A DNA stretch of 64,000 bases. It comes from Gammaproteobacteria bacterium. GTDB taxonomy: Bacteria > Pseudomonadota > Gammaproteobacteria > Pseudomonadales > Azotimanducaceae. Made by a program: the position numbers and the translations under genes. Where the stretch lies: positions 61,623 to 125,622 of the forward strand of contig JAPOYV010000017.1 in NCBI GenBank assembly GCA_026706385.1, read 5' to 3'. Positions 8,970-18,022 of this stretch are shown here, piece by piece (the stretch's first letter is position 1; each line of letters opens with the position of its first letter). The notes under the pieces are model-generated. The model was not told the DNA's origin. It did not search any database and saw nothing but the letters and a program-made list of their open reading frames with translations.

Positions 8970-10394
8970 CTAGCCGGGGCGAGGCCAGTGGGTGTGGTGG
9001 TCGTCGATCACGAACCGGTGGGCATGACGCGTAGCGCGATGGCGGTGCTTATGACTGTGCGGCTCGTCCGCGCCCCGAGCTTCGTGGTCGTGGTGGTCGT
9101 CCGGCCCGTGGCCGTGCAAGTGGTCGTGGACCAGCTCGGCGTGGGTATGAGGCAGTACCTCCGGGTCGTGTTTCGGCCAAAGGCTGGTTGCGAGGGCAGC
9201 GAAAACCAGGACGCCGAAACCGAGCGCGAGCGCCGTGGCTGGCACCCCGAGGTGGGTACCGAGCTGGCCGGCCACCGGATACGAAACGAGCCAGCAGGCG
9301 TGTGAGAGCGCGAACTGGGCCGAGAAGTACGCCGGTCGATCCGCTGGTGCCGACGACCGGTTCACGACGCGGCCTGCAGGAGTCTGTACCAGGGACCAGC
9401 CGAATCCGATGAGGAACCAGACGGGCCACACCCAGGGGTGGGCGGGACCGGTGGCCAGCAAGCCGAGGCCGGCGGCCATGACCAGGGCGCCGGAAAGCAT
9501 CACGGGCCGGTCATCGATGCGGTCCAGCACCTTCGGCAACCCGATCGCCGCAACCATCGAGCCGCCCCCCGATGCGGCGAGGGCGATCGCGACGTCGGAC
9601 TCGGTGCCGCCGAGATAGTCGCGGACGTAATTCACGGTGTTGACGATGATCATCGCACTGGCGCTGGCGACGCCCATGTAGAGGGCGAGGAGGCCGCGCA
9701 GCCGTGGCGTCTTCAGGTATGAGCGAATGCCGAAACTGATCTCGTCGGCGATGGCGCCCGGTCTCGAAACCGGCCGCGTGGTTGGCAGCAGCGTCGCGAG
9801 AATCAGTGCGGCGGACACGAGGAACGCCACGGCGTTGCCAACGAAAAGGCCCGTGTAGCTCACGTAGAGGAGGGCAATCGCTGCGAGTGTGGGGCTCAGC
9901 ACGTTCTCGAGGTCGTAGGCCAGGCGGGACATGGCAAGCGCCCGGGTGTAGCGGCGCTCTTCGGGGAGGATGTCCGGGATGGTCGCCGCGTAGACGGGTT
10001 TGAAGCCCGCCGAAAAGACGCTCAGCAGGAAGATCAGCAGGTAGAGGTGCCAGGCTTCGGTCGCGAAGGGCATGGCCAGTACCAGCACCGCACGAACCAG
10101 GTCCATGGCGACGAGGAAGCCCTTGCGTCGAAAGCGGTGGGAAAGCCCGCCGGCGATGGGCGCGAACACGACATAGGCGACCATCTTGCAGGCCAGCGCG
10201 GTCCCCAGCACCGCGGCGGCGTTGCCGGCGGCCAGGTCGTAGGCCAGCAAGGTCATCGCCACGGTGGCGAGCCCGGAACCGATCAGTGCCACGACTTGTG
10301 CCGCAAACAGCTTGCGGAAGCTTGCGTCGTGCAATGGACCGAGCCGTTCCACCCGCCGATTATCGTGCAAAGCAGGCCCGGCCGCCCGTCCCAT
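8970..10394 (-). CDS. MFS transporter with histidine-rich C-terminal tail
   Basis: A 474-residue major facilitator protein. About 12 transmembrane helices occupy residues 25-410, and the first helix region (FRKLFAAQVVALIGSGL) is typical of the DHA3/macrolide-efflux-like group. The last 60 residues are soluble and extremely rich in histidine and aspartate (VHDHLHGHG, DDHHDHE, HSHKHRHR), the composition of metal-binding tails in metal exporters and metallochaperones. A role in metal efflux is therefore possible but inferred. The ATG at 10394 lacks a clear ribosome site. An in-frame GTG at 10352 nearer the conserved start, with GATAAT just upstream, is a real alternative. It is divergent from the dehalogenase gene. 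Confidence 0.78.
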   Translation of the reverse strand: MGRAAGPALHDNRRVERLGPLHDASFRKLFAAQVVALIGSGLATVAMTLLAYDLAAGNAAAVLGTALACKMVAYVVFAPIAGGLSHRFRRKGFLVAMDLVRAVLVLAMPFATEAWHLYLLIFLLSVFSAGFKPVYAATIPDILPEERRYTRALAMSRLAYDLENVLSPTLAAIALLYVSYTGLFVGNAVAFLVSAALILATLLPTTRPVSRPGAIADEISFGIRSYLKTPRLRGLLALYMGVASASAMIIVNTVNYVRDYLGGTESDVAIALAASGGGSMVAAIGLPKVLDRIDDRPVMLSGALVMAAGLGLLATGPAHPWVWPVWFLIGFGWSLVQTPAGRVVNRSSAPADRPAYFSAQFALSHACWLVSYPVAGQLGTHLGVPATALALGFGVLVFAALATSLWPKHDPEVLPHTHAELVHDHLHGHGPDDHHDHEARGADEPHSHKHRHRATRHAHRFVIDDHHTHWPRPG

Positions 10395-10461
10395 GTCGTT
10401 GTTGGCGTCGGGTACCTGGCCCGATTTGACGAAGCTGCCGCAAGCCCCTACTTTGGGTCGG

Positions 10462-11526
10462 ATGCGATCCGTCGTCAGCCTGACGTTTGCCGCGTTGCTC
10501 GCTTGCCCTGTCCAAGCCGACGAGGTCCGGCCGGGCGTACTGCGGACGCCGGATTCGCGATTCGCGGATCTCGAGGATTTCCCCTATGCGCCGAACTACC
10601 TGCAAGTCGGCGACATCCGTCTGCACTACGTGGACGAAGGCCCGCGCGACGGTCAGACCCTGCTCCTGATCCACGGTGAGCCGACCTGGAGCTACCTCTT
10701 CCGCAAGATGATCCCGGTGTTCACAGACGCGGGTTACCGGGTGGTGGCACCGGATCTCGTCGGCTTCGGGCGGTCCGACAAGTTCGTGGACGAAGAGGCC
10801 TACAGCTACCCCATGCAGGTCGAGTACATGCAGGCGCTGGTAGGCACGCTCGATCTGTCGGACGTGACGTTCTTCGGCCAGGACTGGGGCGGTCTCGTCG
10901 GGTTGCGCGTGGTGGCCGCGGAGCCCGAGCGCTTCGCGCGCGTGGTGGTGTCCAACACCGGGCTCCCCGCCGCAGACGGCGTCCAGGGGTGGGTCGGCTA
11001 TACGATGTTCAAGCTCGCGGTCTGGTGGGAAGGCGCATTGACGCTGGAGCAACTCCGGGCCGAGGTCACGTTCCCGCGCTGGGTGGCGTACAGCTACCAC
11101 GTCGAGGATCTGCCCATCGGCCGCCTCATGTCCTTCATGGGGGCAAACGAGCGCGTCGTCTCGGCGTACGAGGCGCCGTTCCCGGACCGCTCCTACAAAG
11201 CCGCCGCGCAGATCATGCCGTACCTGGTGCCGTCCCAACTGCGCGAGAACGAGGCCGCCTGGGCCGTGTTCGAGAACTGGGACAAGCCTTTCCTCGTCGC
11301 CTTCACGGACTCCGATCCGATCACCCGGGGCGGCGAGGCCGCCTTCCTGTCGCGCATCGCCGTAGCGCAGAACGTCACGATCCGAGGTGCGGGGCATTTC
11401 GTCCAGGAGGACGCCGGCCGGGCGCTCGCCGAGCTCATGGTCGACTTCATGGCGGGACGCGAACTGCCAGCCGAGATCCTCGCCGATAGCCCGGCACCCG
11501 ACGAAGCCGGGTCATCGGATGGCTGA
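10462..11526 (+). CDS. Secreted haloalkane dehalogenase-like alpha/beta hydrolase
   Basis: A 354-residue alpha/beta hydrolase of the haloalkane dehalogenase I type. The oxyanion-side motif HGEPTW is at residues 71-76. The nucleophile elbow GQDWGG places Asp141 followed by the halide-binding Trp142. The late acid lies in FTDSDPITRG and the catalytic His in GAGHFVQED. The aspartate nucleophile distinguishes it from serine esterases; epoxide hydrolases share it, but the Trp next to Asp and the HGxPTW form favour dehalogenase. The first 19 residues (MRSVVSLTFAALLACPVQA) look like a cleavable signal peptide, so it probably acts in the periplasm, unlike most characterised family members. The start at 10462 is fixed by this signal. 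Confidence 0.85.
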   Translation: MRSVVSLTFAALLACPVQADEVRPGVLRTPDSRFADLEDFPYAPNYLQVGDIRLHYVDEGPRDGQTLLLIHGEPTWSYLFRKMIPVFTDAGYRVVAPDLVGFGRSDKFVDEEAYSYPMQVEYMQALVGTLDLSDVTFFGQDWGGLVGLRVVAAEPERFARVVVSNTGLPAADGVQGWVGYTMFKLAVWWEGALTLEQLRAEVTFPRWVAYSYHVEDLPIGRLMSFMGANERVVSAYEAPFPDRSYKAAAQIMPYLVPSQLRENEAAWAVFENWDKPFLVAFTDSDPITRGGEAAFLSRIAVAQNVTIRGAGHFVQEDAGRALAELMVDFMAGRELPAEILADSPAPDEAGSSDG

Positions 11527-11537
11527 TGGAACTGTGC

Positions 11538-11981
11538 TCAGGCGTCGGGTTTCTTAAGCCGGACCGCCAGCACGTCGAAAGCCTCGTCGTGCAGCACCGC
11601 GTTCGACGTCGAGCCCATGAAGAACTCGAAACCGCGCCGCCGATGCGTCCCGATTACCACGAGGTCGACGGCGAGGTCCTTCGCGAGCCGACGGATCTCT
11701 GACGAAGCCGAGCCGCCCCCGAGGTGGCAGTTCGCGTCCGGTACGTCGTAGGCCCGCGTGGCTTCCTTAAGACGCGTCCGCGCCTGGTCCTGGAGGCTGG
11801 TCTGGATGTCCCGCACCGCGCTCGGGAACTCGCCGCCGTAAGCGAGAGGCAGCGGCTCGACGATGTGTGCAACATGCAGTTCGGCGCCCAATGCGCTCGC
11901 GAGCGTCGCCGCGTAGTCGATGACCCGCCCACCGTCGTCGCGCAGGTCTGCCGCGGCCAGTATCCGCGTGTAGATCGGCAT
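11538..11981 (-). CDS. Universal stress protein (UspA family)
   Basis: A 147-residue single-domain universal stress protein. It begins with the family start MPIYTRILAAADLRDDG and ends with strand-rich VLAVRL. The ATP-loop region reads VIGTHRRRGFEFFMGSTSNAVLH, close to the G-x2-G-x9-G(S/T) pattern of ATP-binding members, although the spacing around the first glycines is not exact. Such small cytoplasmic proteins modulate stress survival. It stands alone on the minus strand, 11 bases from the convergent dehalogenase gene. Confidence 0.85.
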   Translation of the reverse strand: MPIYTRILAAADLRDDGGRVIDYAATLASALGAELHVAHIVEPLPLAYGGEFPSAVRDIQTSLQDQARTRLKEATRAYDVPDANCHLGGGSASSEIRRLAKDLAVDLVVIGTHRRRGFEFFMGSTSNAVLHDEAFDVLAVRLKKPDA

Positions 11982-12052
11982 AGGTGCTGCCCCAACGCCC
12001 TAGTTGGTGGGATTACATCACATGGAACAAGCGCCGAAGGGAGCGATACCCG

Positions 12053-13456
12053 TCAACGCCAGCCTAGCCGCCATGCTTGAAATTCCGTAGGCCGCAGGCG
12101 GTAACGCGCGATGTTGCCTTCGTGGAGGCTCATGATCTCGGTCTCTACGACTTCGATGAACCGCGCCTGGTCCGCCGGCGGAACCTGCTCCGCCGCACGT
12201 TGCCGCGTCAGGGCAATCGCAGCGTTCTTGTCCATTCCCGTGCGCACCACGGCGGCGACCAACTCGGCGACCAGCGACCGGTAGCGCAAGCGGAACGGGT
12301 CCGGCTCACCCAACGACTGGCGCACGGCCGAGTATCGTGCGCTGGCGCGCTCATAGGCCCAGACGAACACGTCACGCAGGAGTTCCACGCGATTCAGCTC
12401 GTAGACGGCCAAGACGCCGTCGATGTATGCCCGCTCCGGCACGTCGACGAAGGAAAGGGGGCAGAGATTGCCGCGGATCAGCGGGATATTCGCGGCGAGG
12501 CGGGAGACCCGCTTGTTGACGTCCTCGAAACCCTGCAGGTAGGCGAGGTGCACGTGGGCGAAGAAGGCCTGCTCGAAGGGGTCCGTAATCGCGGTCGCGG
12601 TGTCCAGAATCTGATCGAAGCATTCCTCGATGAGCTGCGGCACTTCGAGCGGATGGTAGACCGTGCCGTCGACGCCGAACGGGATGTGCCGCAGGCGGCC
12701 GGTGGCCTGCGGGTCGGCAAGCAGGTTGTCCGCGAGCAGCGCGTGCAGATTCAGGATGGTGTACCGATTGAAGCCGACCTCGTCGGCCTGGTCGACGAGC
12801 AGTTCAATGGCCGCCTTGTGGTTGAGGATCATCTGCGCTTCGCGCGCATCCTTGCCCTCGGCGGCCTCGCCCAGCTCAAGCAGACGCTCGGTTTCCAGCA
12901 AGGAGTACGTATTGCCTTCCAGACGGCTGGAGTTCCAGGACAGATCGATCAGCAGGCGGCCGTAGATCGTCCGGGCGTAGGTTCCCGCCGGACGCACGCG
13001 GCCGGGCGGGCGACCAATGTCCCTTAGGCGTTGGCGCGCTTCGGCCGGCAAGTAGTAGGTGACGTTCGGCTGGTAGCGATCGAGGAAGGAGCGCCGGTAG
13101 CCCACGGGCTGCCGTCTATGGATCGGCGCGCGAATCGCCTGCTTGATTGCCTCCGCCTCGGGCGAGGTCGGCACATAGACCTCGCCACGGGCCTCGGCGA
13201 TCGTGGTACCTGTGACAGAACTGCCTTGGCCGGCGTTGGTGATGGGGCGATAGCGACGGCCCTTGCGTTGCCCTTCGGCGATCAGCCGCTTCTGTTCCAC
13301 CAGCAAGGCGAGGCGGCGCTGCAGCATGCGTGGCGGCAGCTCGTAAGCCAGTCCCGCGCGGATGGCGCTGACCTGCACGCCTTCCGGGTGGGCCGCCACG
13401 ACGGTGAGAATGGCGTCAAGCTCTTGTTCGGGAATCCGCTTCGGCATAGGGCGCAT
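12053..13456 (-). CDS. Fic-family protein with N-terminal winged helix and degenerate Fic motif
   Basis: A 467-residue protein. Residues 5-70 form a winged-helix DNA-binding region, followed by a long Fic/DOC domain. A class II inhibitory helix is visible as SSRLEGN (residues 176-182, matching S/T-x3-E-G/N). The active-site loop reads QGFEDVNKRVSR at 308-319 where the canonical form is HPFxxGNGRxxR: the catalytic histidine is glutamine, the proline glycine and the first glycine valine, while the NKR phosphate-binding part is kept. AMP-transfer activity is therefore doubtful; a regulatory or altered-chemistry role is possible. The start could also be the ATG at 13447. Repeated GTCGT-type sites upstream suggest autoregulation through the winged helix. 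Confidence 0.82.
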   Translation of the reverse strand: MRPMPKRIPEQELDAILTVVAAHPEGVQVSAIRAGLAYELPPRMLQRRLALLVEQKRLIAEGQRKGRRYRPITNAGQGSSVTGTTIAEARGEVYVPTSPEAEAIKQAIRAPIHRRQPVGYRRSFLDRYQPNVTYYLPAEARQRLRDIGRPPGRVRPAGTYARTIYGRLLIDLSWNSSRLEGNTYSLLETERLLELGEAAEGKDAREAQMILNHKAAIELLVDQADEVGFNRYTILNLHALLADNLLADPQATGRLRHIPFGVDGTVYHPLEVPQLIEECFDQILDTATAITDPFEQAFFAHVHLAYLQGFEDVNKRVSRLAANIPLIRGNLCPLSFVDVPERAYIDGVLAVYELNRVELLRDVFVWAYERASARYSAVRQSLGEPDPFRLRYRSLVAELVAAVVRTGMDKNAAIALTRQRAAEQVPPADQARFIEVVETEIMSLHEGNIARYRLRPTEFQAWRLGWR

Positions 13457-13461
13457 TATAG

Positions 13462-13550
13462 GTCGTTAAAGGCTCTTATACGACGAATAAACCCGACATA
13501 TTGACGTAAAACACGTTTTTTGTCGTAAAAATAGGTCTTGTCGTCGCAAA
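13462..13550. promoter_or_regulatory. AT-rich operator-like region with repeated GTCGT(A/T)AA units upstream of the Fic gene
   Basis: Within 90 bases of unusually AT-rich sequence the unit GTCGT plus an A-rich tail appears at 13462-13470 (GTCGTTAAA), 13522-13530 (GTCGTAAAA) and 13540-13550 (GTCGTCGCAAA), and inverted as TTATACGACGA at 13476-13486. The related TGACGTAAAACACGTTTTTT lies between. Spacing and inverted arrangement look like a multi-site operator. The adjacent Fic protein carries a winged-helix domain and is the natural candidate binder, which is inference. Confidence 0.4.
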
Positions 13551-13957
13551 TGCATCTTTGTGGAAGGTGTGCCCTAGGGGCACGCGGCGACACCGCGTTG
13601 ACACGCCTGCAGGAAGCCATGGCGGATCCCGGCGCGCGGAGCTTCGCCGCGATGAGCCGCGACTATCCGGAAGAACTCGGGGCGTTGACGGGTAGCACGA
13701 TCCCGCTCGAGTCCCTGATGTACATGATGGCCCGCGACGTGGCCCTCGACCTGCCGGGCCTCGATCCGCGCAACGTCATGCTATCGGGCAACCGGGTGGT
13801 GGTCTGGTACGCGGCCGACGACGAGGATTGCCCGCCGTCGCCCGAGAAGTGGCTCTCGGAGCACTTCGGCGCGAGGACGCGGGTGTTCGAGGGGTATGGG
13901 CACCTCGGCGGCGCCCTGATCGACTACGCGGGGTTCCTTCGCGAGCTCACGGACTAG
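13538..13957 (+). pseudogene. 5'-truncated alpha/beta hydrolase remnant
   Basis: The 139-codon frame ends with the C-terminal third of an alpha/beta hydrolase: a lid-like helical section (RLQEAMADPGARSFAAM, LMYMMARDVALDL) and then the strand and acid loop VWYAADDEDCPPS followed by EGYGHLG, which would hold the late catalytic acid and histidine. The nucleophile elbow, oxyanion motif and about the first 150-200 residues are absent, and the first codons overlap the AT-rich operator region of the Fic gene. The simplest reading is a hydrolase gene that lost its 5' part. The codons after about 13577 look genuine; the annotated start has no meaning. Confidence 0.6.
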
Positions 13958-14059
13958 CGACTCGCCGAAGATGGTCACGCGACCGGGATCGCCCCCGAGG
14001 CCTCGGTTGTCGCGGACCTACTTGAGCGCGGTGATCCGCGGGACAAGGCCTGTGGTGCG

Positions 14060-14087
14060 TTGACACGCGCGAAGTGGCGGTTACTCT
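14060..14087 (+). promoter_or_regulatory. Possible sigma-70 promoter of the ArsC-like cluster
   Basis: TTGACA at 14060-14065 is an exact -35 element. Sixteen bases later TACTCT at 14082-14087 is a weak -10 match. It lies 29 bases before the ATG of the ArsC-like gene, in the only sizeable gap upstream of the cluster. The weak -10 keeps confidence low. Confidence 0.3.
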
Positions 14088-14115
14088 GCTAAGAGTCGTT
14101 ACGGCGGAGATTCCC

Positions 14116-14466
14116 ATGGACCGCATAAGGCTCTACCACAACCCCGGGTGAGGCAAATCGCGCGGCGCGCTGGACATCCTGCGCGAGCGAGACGTCGAGT
14201 TCGATGTCATTCCCTACCTCAAGAACCCACTGGACGAGGACGCGCTGCGAGAGATCGCCGCCATGGTCGACGTGGCGCCGGCCGACCTCGTGCGCAAGGA
14301 CAAGCACTTCAAGGATCTCGGCCTTGATGCGGCGGACTACACCACGGTCGACGCCGTGGTGAAGCTGCTCGCCGAGCATCCGCGGCTGATGCAGCGCCCG
14401 ATCGCCGTGCGCGGTGGGCGCGCGGTCGTTGGGCGGCCGTCGGAGAAGATCGAGGCGTTGCTCTAG
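14116..14466 (+). CDS. ArsC-family oxidoreductase with in-frame TGA at the catalytic cysteine (probable selenoprotein)
   Basis: From ATG 14116 (GGAG seven bases upstream) the frame encodes 116 residues if TGA at 14149-14151 is read through. The TGA is codon 12, exactly where E. coli ArsC has its catalytic Cys12: the context is YHNP-G-(TGA)-GKSR against the family YHNPxC(S/G)xSR. Everything downstream stays in frame and conserved, including the three arginines that bind arsenate in ArsC, found at the same numbers: Arg60 (LVRKD), Arg94 (QRPIAV) and Arg107 (GRPSE). A hairpin with GG in its loop follows the TGA at SECIS distance. It is therefore most likely a selenocysteine-containing thioredoxin-fold reductase; the substrate may be arsenate or something else. 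A recent nonsense mutation is the alternative. Three small genes follow closely in the same direction. Confidence 0.8.
14158..14186 (+). promoter_or_regulatory. Candidate bacterial SECIS hairpin after the TGA codon
   Basis: Downstream of the TGA (14149-14151), CGCGC at 14166-14170 pairs with GCGCG at 14181-14185 around the ten-base loop TGGACATCCT. The loop has GG at its second and third positions, about 20 bases after the TGA. Bacterial SECIS elements have a short stem, a 3-14 base loop with a G among the first two loop bases, and a comparable distance from the UGA. A competing outer stem of eight pairs joins 14158-14165 to 14179-14186. The region is GC-rich, so stems are easy to find by chance; position and loop sequence are the stronger evidence. 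Confidence 0.55.
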
Positions 14467-14499
14467 CGGGCTCTGCCCCTGGAACCAGGAGGAGTGAGC

Positions 14500-14973
14500 A
14501 TGGAGACAGCATCCGACGCGTACCGGGACGGCATCCATGAGGCGTGGCAGGGCGAGCTTTGGGGCCAGGCCTTCTTTGAGCGACTGGCGGCCGCGACGGA
14601 CGATGCGGATCGGCGCGCCAAGTGGCTGGTGCTCGCGGAGCTCGAGGAGGCGACCGGAAACCGGCTGGCGCCGTTGATCGCCGATGCCGAGGAACCGCCG
14701 GCGCCGGACGCCTACCGCCCCCTGGAGTCCGCCGTGGCCGCCTACGGCGCGCTTCCCTGGCACGTGGCGATGGAGCGGATGATGACCATTCTGGATCCGG
14801 CCATCGTGCGCTTTCAGGAACTGCTGGCCCAGGCGCCGGCGGAGGAGCGCGACACGGTGCAGATCCTGGTCGACCACGAGGTTGCCCTGAAGCGGTTCGC
14901 GGAACGGGAACTGGCTGGGGAAGCGGACGCATCCCTTGACCCCGTCCGCGCCGTGATCGAGAGAGCACGTTAG
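14500..14973 (+). CDS. Small helical ferritin-like protein of unknown function
   Basis: A 157-residue, almost entirely helical protein. Glutamate/histidine positions suit a ferritin-like four-helix bundle: WQGELWGQAFF in helix 1, LAELEEATGNRL in helix 2, and DHEVALKRFAERELAG in the last helix. I do not recognise a named family; a rubrerythrin-like di-iron or peroxide-related role is a guess. The ATG at 14500 has AGGAGG seven bases upstream; a GTG at 14494 in the same frame is less likely. It lies 33 bases after the ArsC-like gene and nine before the next gene, so a shared transcript is likely and suggests a redox or stress setting. Confidence 0.72.
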   Translation: METASDAYRDGIHEAWQGELWGQAFFERLAAATDDADRRAKWLVLAELEEATGNRLAPLIADAEEPPAPDAYRPLESAVAAYGALPWHVAMERMMTILDPAIVRFQELLAQAPAEERDTVQILVDHEVALKRFAERELAGEADASLDPVRAVIERAR

Positions 14974-14982
14974 GGAGTCGCC

Positions 14983-15402
14983 ATGACAGCCATGACCCAA
15001 GGCCAAAAGGAGGCCTTCCTGGCCGGCGTGCATGTCGGCGTCTTGTCGATCGCACGCGAGGATCAGGGGCCGCTCGCGGCGCCGATCTGGTACGGGTACG
15101 TACCTGGCGGGGACGTGTGGGTGATGATCGGCCGCAACTCCCGGAAGGCCGGACTGCTCGCGTTGGGAACGCCGGTGTCCCTGTGCGCACAGCGGGAGAC
15201 GTCGCCCTACGCCTATGTCACGGTCGAGGGTCCGGTGGTGCGGATCGAAGAAGGCACGGACCAGCACATCCGCGAACTGGCGACCCGCTACCTTGGATCC
15301 GACGAGGGCAGCGCCTACGCCGACAACATGCCGTCCGGGTCGCGCCTGACCGTGACGGTGCGCCCGGAGACCTGGCTGGCCGTGGACTACTCGCGCGCGT
15401 GA
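14983..15402 (+). CDS. Pyridoxamine 5'-phosphate oxidase-like flavin/F420-binding protein
   Basis: A 139-residue split-beta-barrel protein of the PNPOx-like superfamily. The family start is visible (KEAFLAGVHVGVLSIAREDQGPLAAPIWYGYVPGG), as is the strand that contacts the flavin (VWVMIGRNSRKAGLLALGTPVSLCAQRE). These proteins bind FMN, F420 or haem and usually reduce small molecules; the cofactor here cannot be told. The gene is close behind the ferritin-like gene and its TGA overlaps the next GTG start, so it belongs to the same small operon. Confidence 0.75.
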   Translation: MTAMTQGQKEAFLAGVHVGVLSIAREDQGPLAAPIWYGYVPGGDVWVMIGRNSRKAGLLALGTPVSLCAQRETSPYAYVTVEGPVVRIEEGTDQHIRELATRYLGSDEGSAYADNMPSGSRLTVTVRPETWLAVDYSRA

Positions 15403-16310
15403 GCGCACCGGGGCAGCGGGCCAGCGACAATCTCGACCCGCGCCTCTTGGCGCGCGCCCGCGACTTCATGCTGGGCAATGCCCGCGTTCTCGACAGGCAC
15501 CTGTTTGCCTACCTGTTCGACGAGTCCGCGGCGCAACCTGTACTCGATGCCCTGCGCGCCTACCGCAATCGCGACGGCGGCTTCGGCCACGCCCTCGAAC
15601 CGGACAAGCGCTGCCCCGACAGCCAGCCGGTCGATGTCGAGGTCGCGCTGGGCATCCTGGACGTGATCGGGGCCGCCGCCGACCCCATGGTCCCGGCGGC
15701 GTGTGATTGGCTGGACAGCATTGCCGATGCATCCGGCGGCTTGCCATTCGCCCTCCCCACGGTGAACGCATACCCGCATGCGCCGTGGTGGCGAACGGCA
15801 GAGGCGAGACCTTGGATCAACCCCACCGGCTCGATCGTCGGGCTGCTGACCAAGTGGGGGGTCGACCATCCGTGGGTGGCTCGCGGGACAGCGTTCTGCT
15901 GGCATGTCTTGGAAACCCAACCGCCGACGGGTTTCCACGACCTGCGCTGTGCCCTGGCGTTCCTGGAACAGGCCCGCGACCGGGAACGCGCCGCGGCGTT
16001 CCTGGGCAGGGCTCGAAGCTACCTTAAGTCCTCCACGGAGATCGCGTTCGACTTAGACGCCTCTGGTTACGTGCATCCGCCCCTCCACTGGGCACCGACG
16101 CCGACAGGCTTCGCCTACGGCCTCTTCGAGCGCACGGATCTGGAGGCGGGCCTCGCCGCATTGGCAGACGCGCAACGAGAGGACGGCGGATGGCCCATCA
16201 GTTGGCAAGCCATCACGCCGGGCGTTGAACTCGAATGGCGTGGCCGGAAGACCATCGACGCGTTGCTCACGTTGAGCGCGTACGCGGAGTCGGGCTACGC
16301 CGTGGGGTGA
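15399..16310 (+). CDS. Prenyltransferase/squalene-cyclase-fold repeat protein
   Basis: A 303-residue protein starting at GTG 15399, which overlaps the previous stop as GTGA. It shows repeated helix pairs with QW-like turns (YRNRDGGFGHALEPD, ASGGLPFALP, QREDGGWPISW), the pattern of terpenoid cyclase/prenyltransferase alpha-alpha toroids. The DxDD or DDxxD catalytic aspartates of terpene cyclases are not evident, so it may be a non-enzymatic or unknown member. An internal ATG at 15468 is possible but would cut into the first helix. It closes the cluster that begins with the ArsC-like gene. Confidence 0.68.
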   Translation: MSAPGQRASDNLDPRLLARARDFMLGNARVLDRHLFAYLFDESAAQPVLDALRAYRNRDGGFGHALEPDKRCPDSQPVDVEVALGILDVIGAAADPMVPAACDWLDSIADASGGLPFALPTVNAYPHAPWWRTAEARPWINPTGSIVGLLTKWGVDHPWVARGTAFCWHVLETQPPTGFHDLRCALAFLEQARDRERAAAFLGRARSYLKSSTEIAFDLDASGYVHPPLHWAPTPTGFAYGLFERTDLEAGLAALADAQREDGGWPISWQAITPGVELEWRGRKTIDALLTLSAYAESGYAVG

Positions 16311-16343
16311 TGCGCGGGAGGCGGCGGAGCCGCGGAGCGTTGA

Positions 16344-18014
<1,671 letters not shown>

Positions 18015-18022
18015 CGTTCGCC

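Noticed and set aside
14263..14466. Free-standing 67-residue gene
   Set aside because: It is the 3' part of the ArsC-like gene read after the TGA; its start lies in the middle of a conserved fold.
14089..15408. Long minus-strand open frame across the ArsC-like cluster
   Set aside because: Antisense of four plus-strand genes with clear domains; composition is that of an antisense frame in high-GC DNA.
16311..16343. GCGGC-GGA-GCCGC stem between convergent genes as terminator
   Set aside because: Only five base pairs and no T tract, expected by chance at this GC content.
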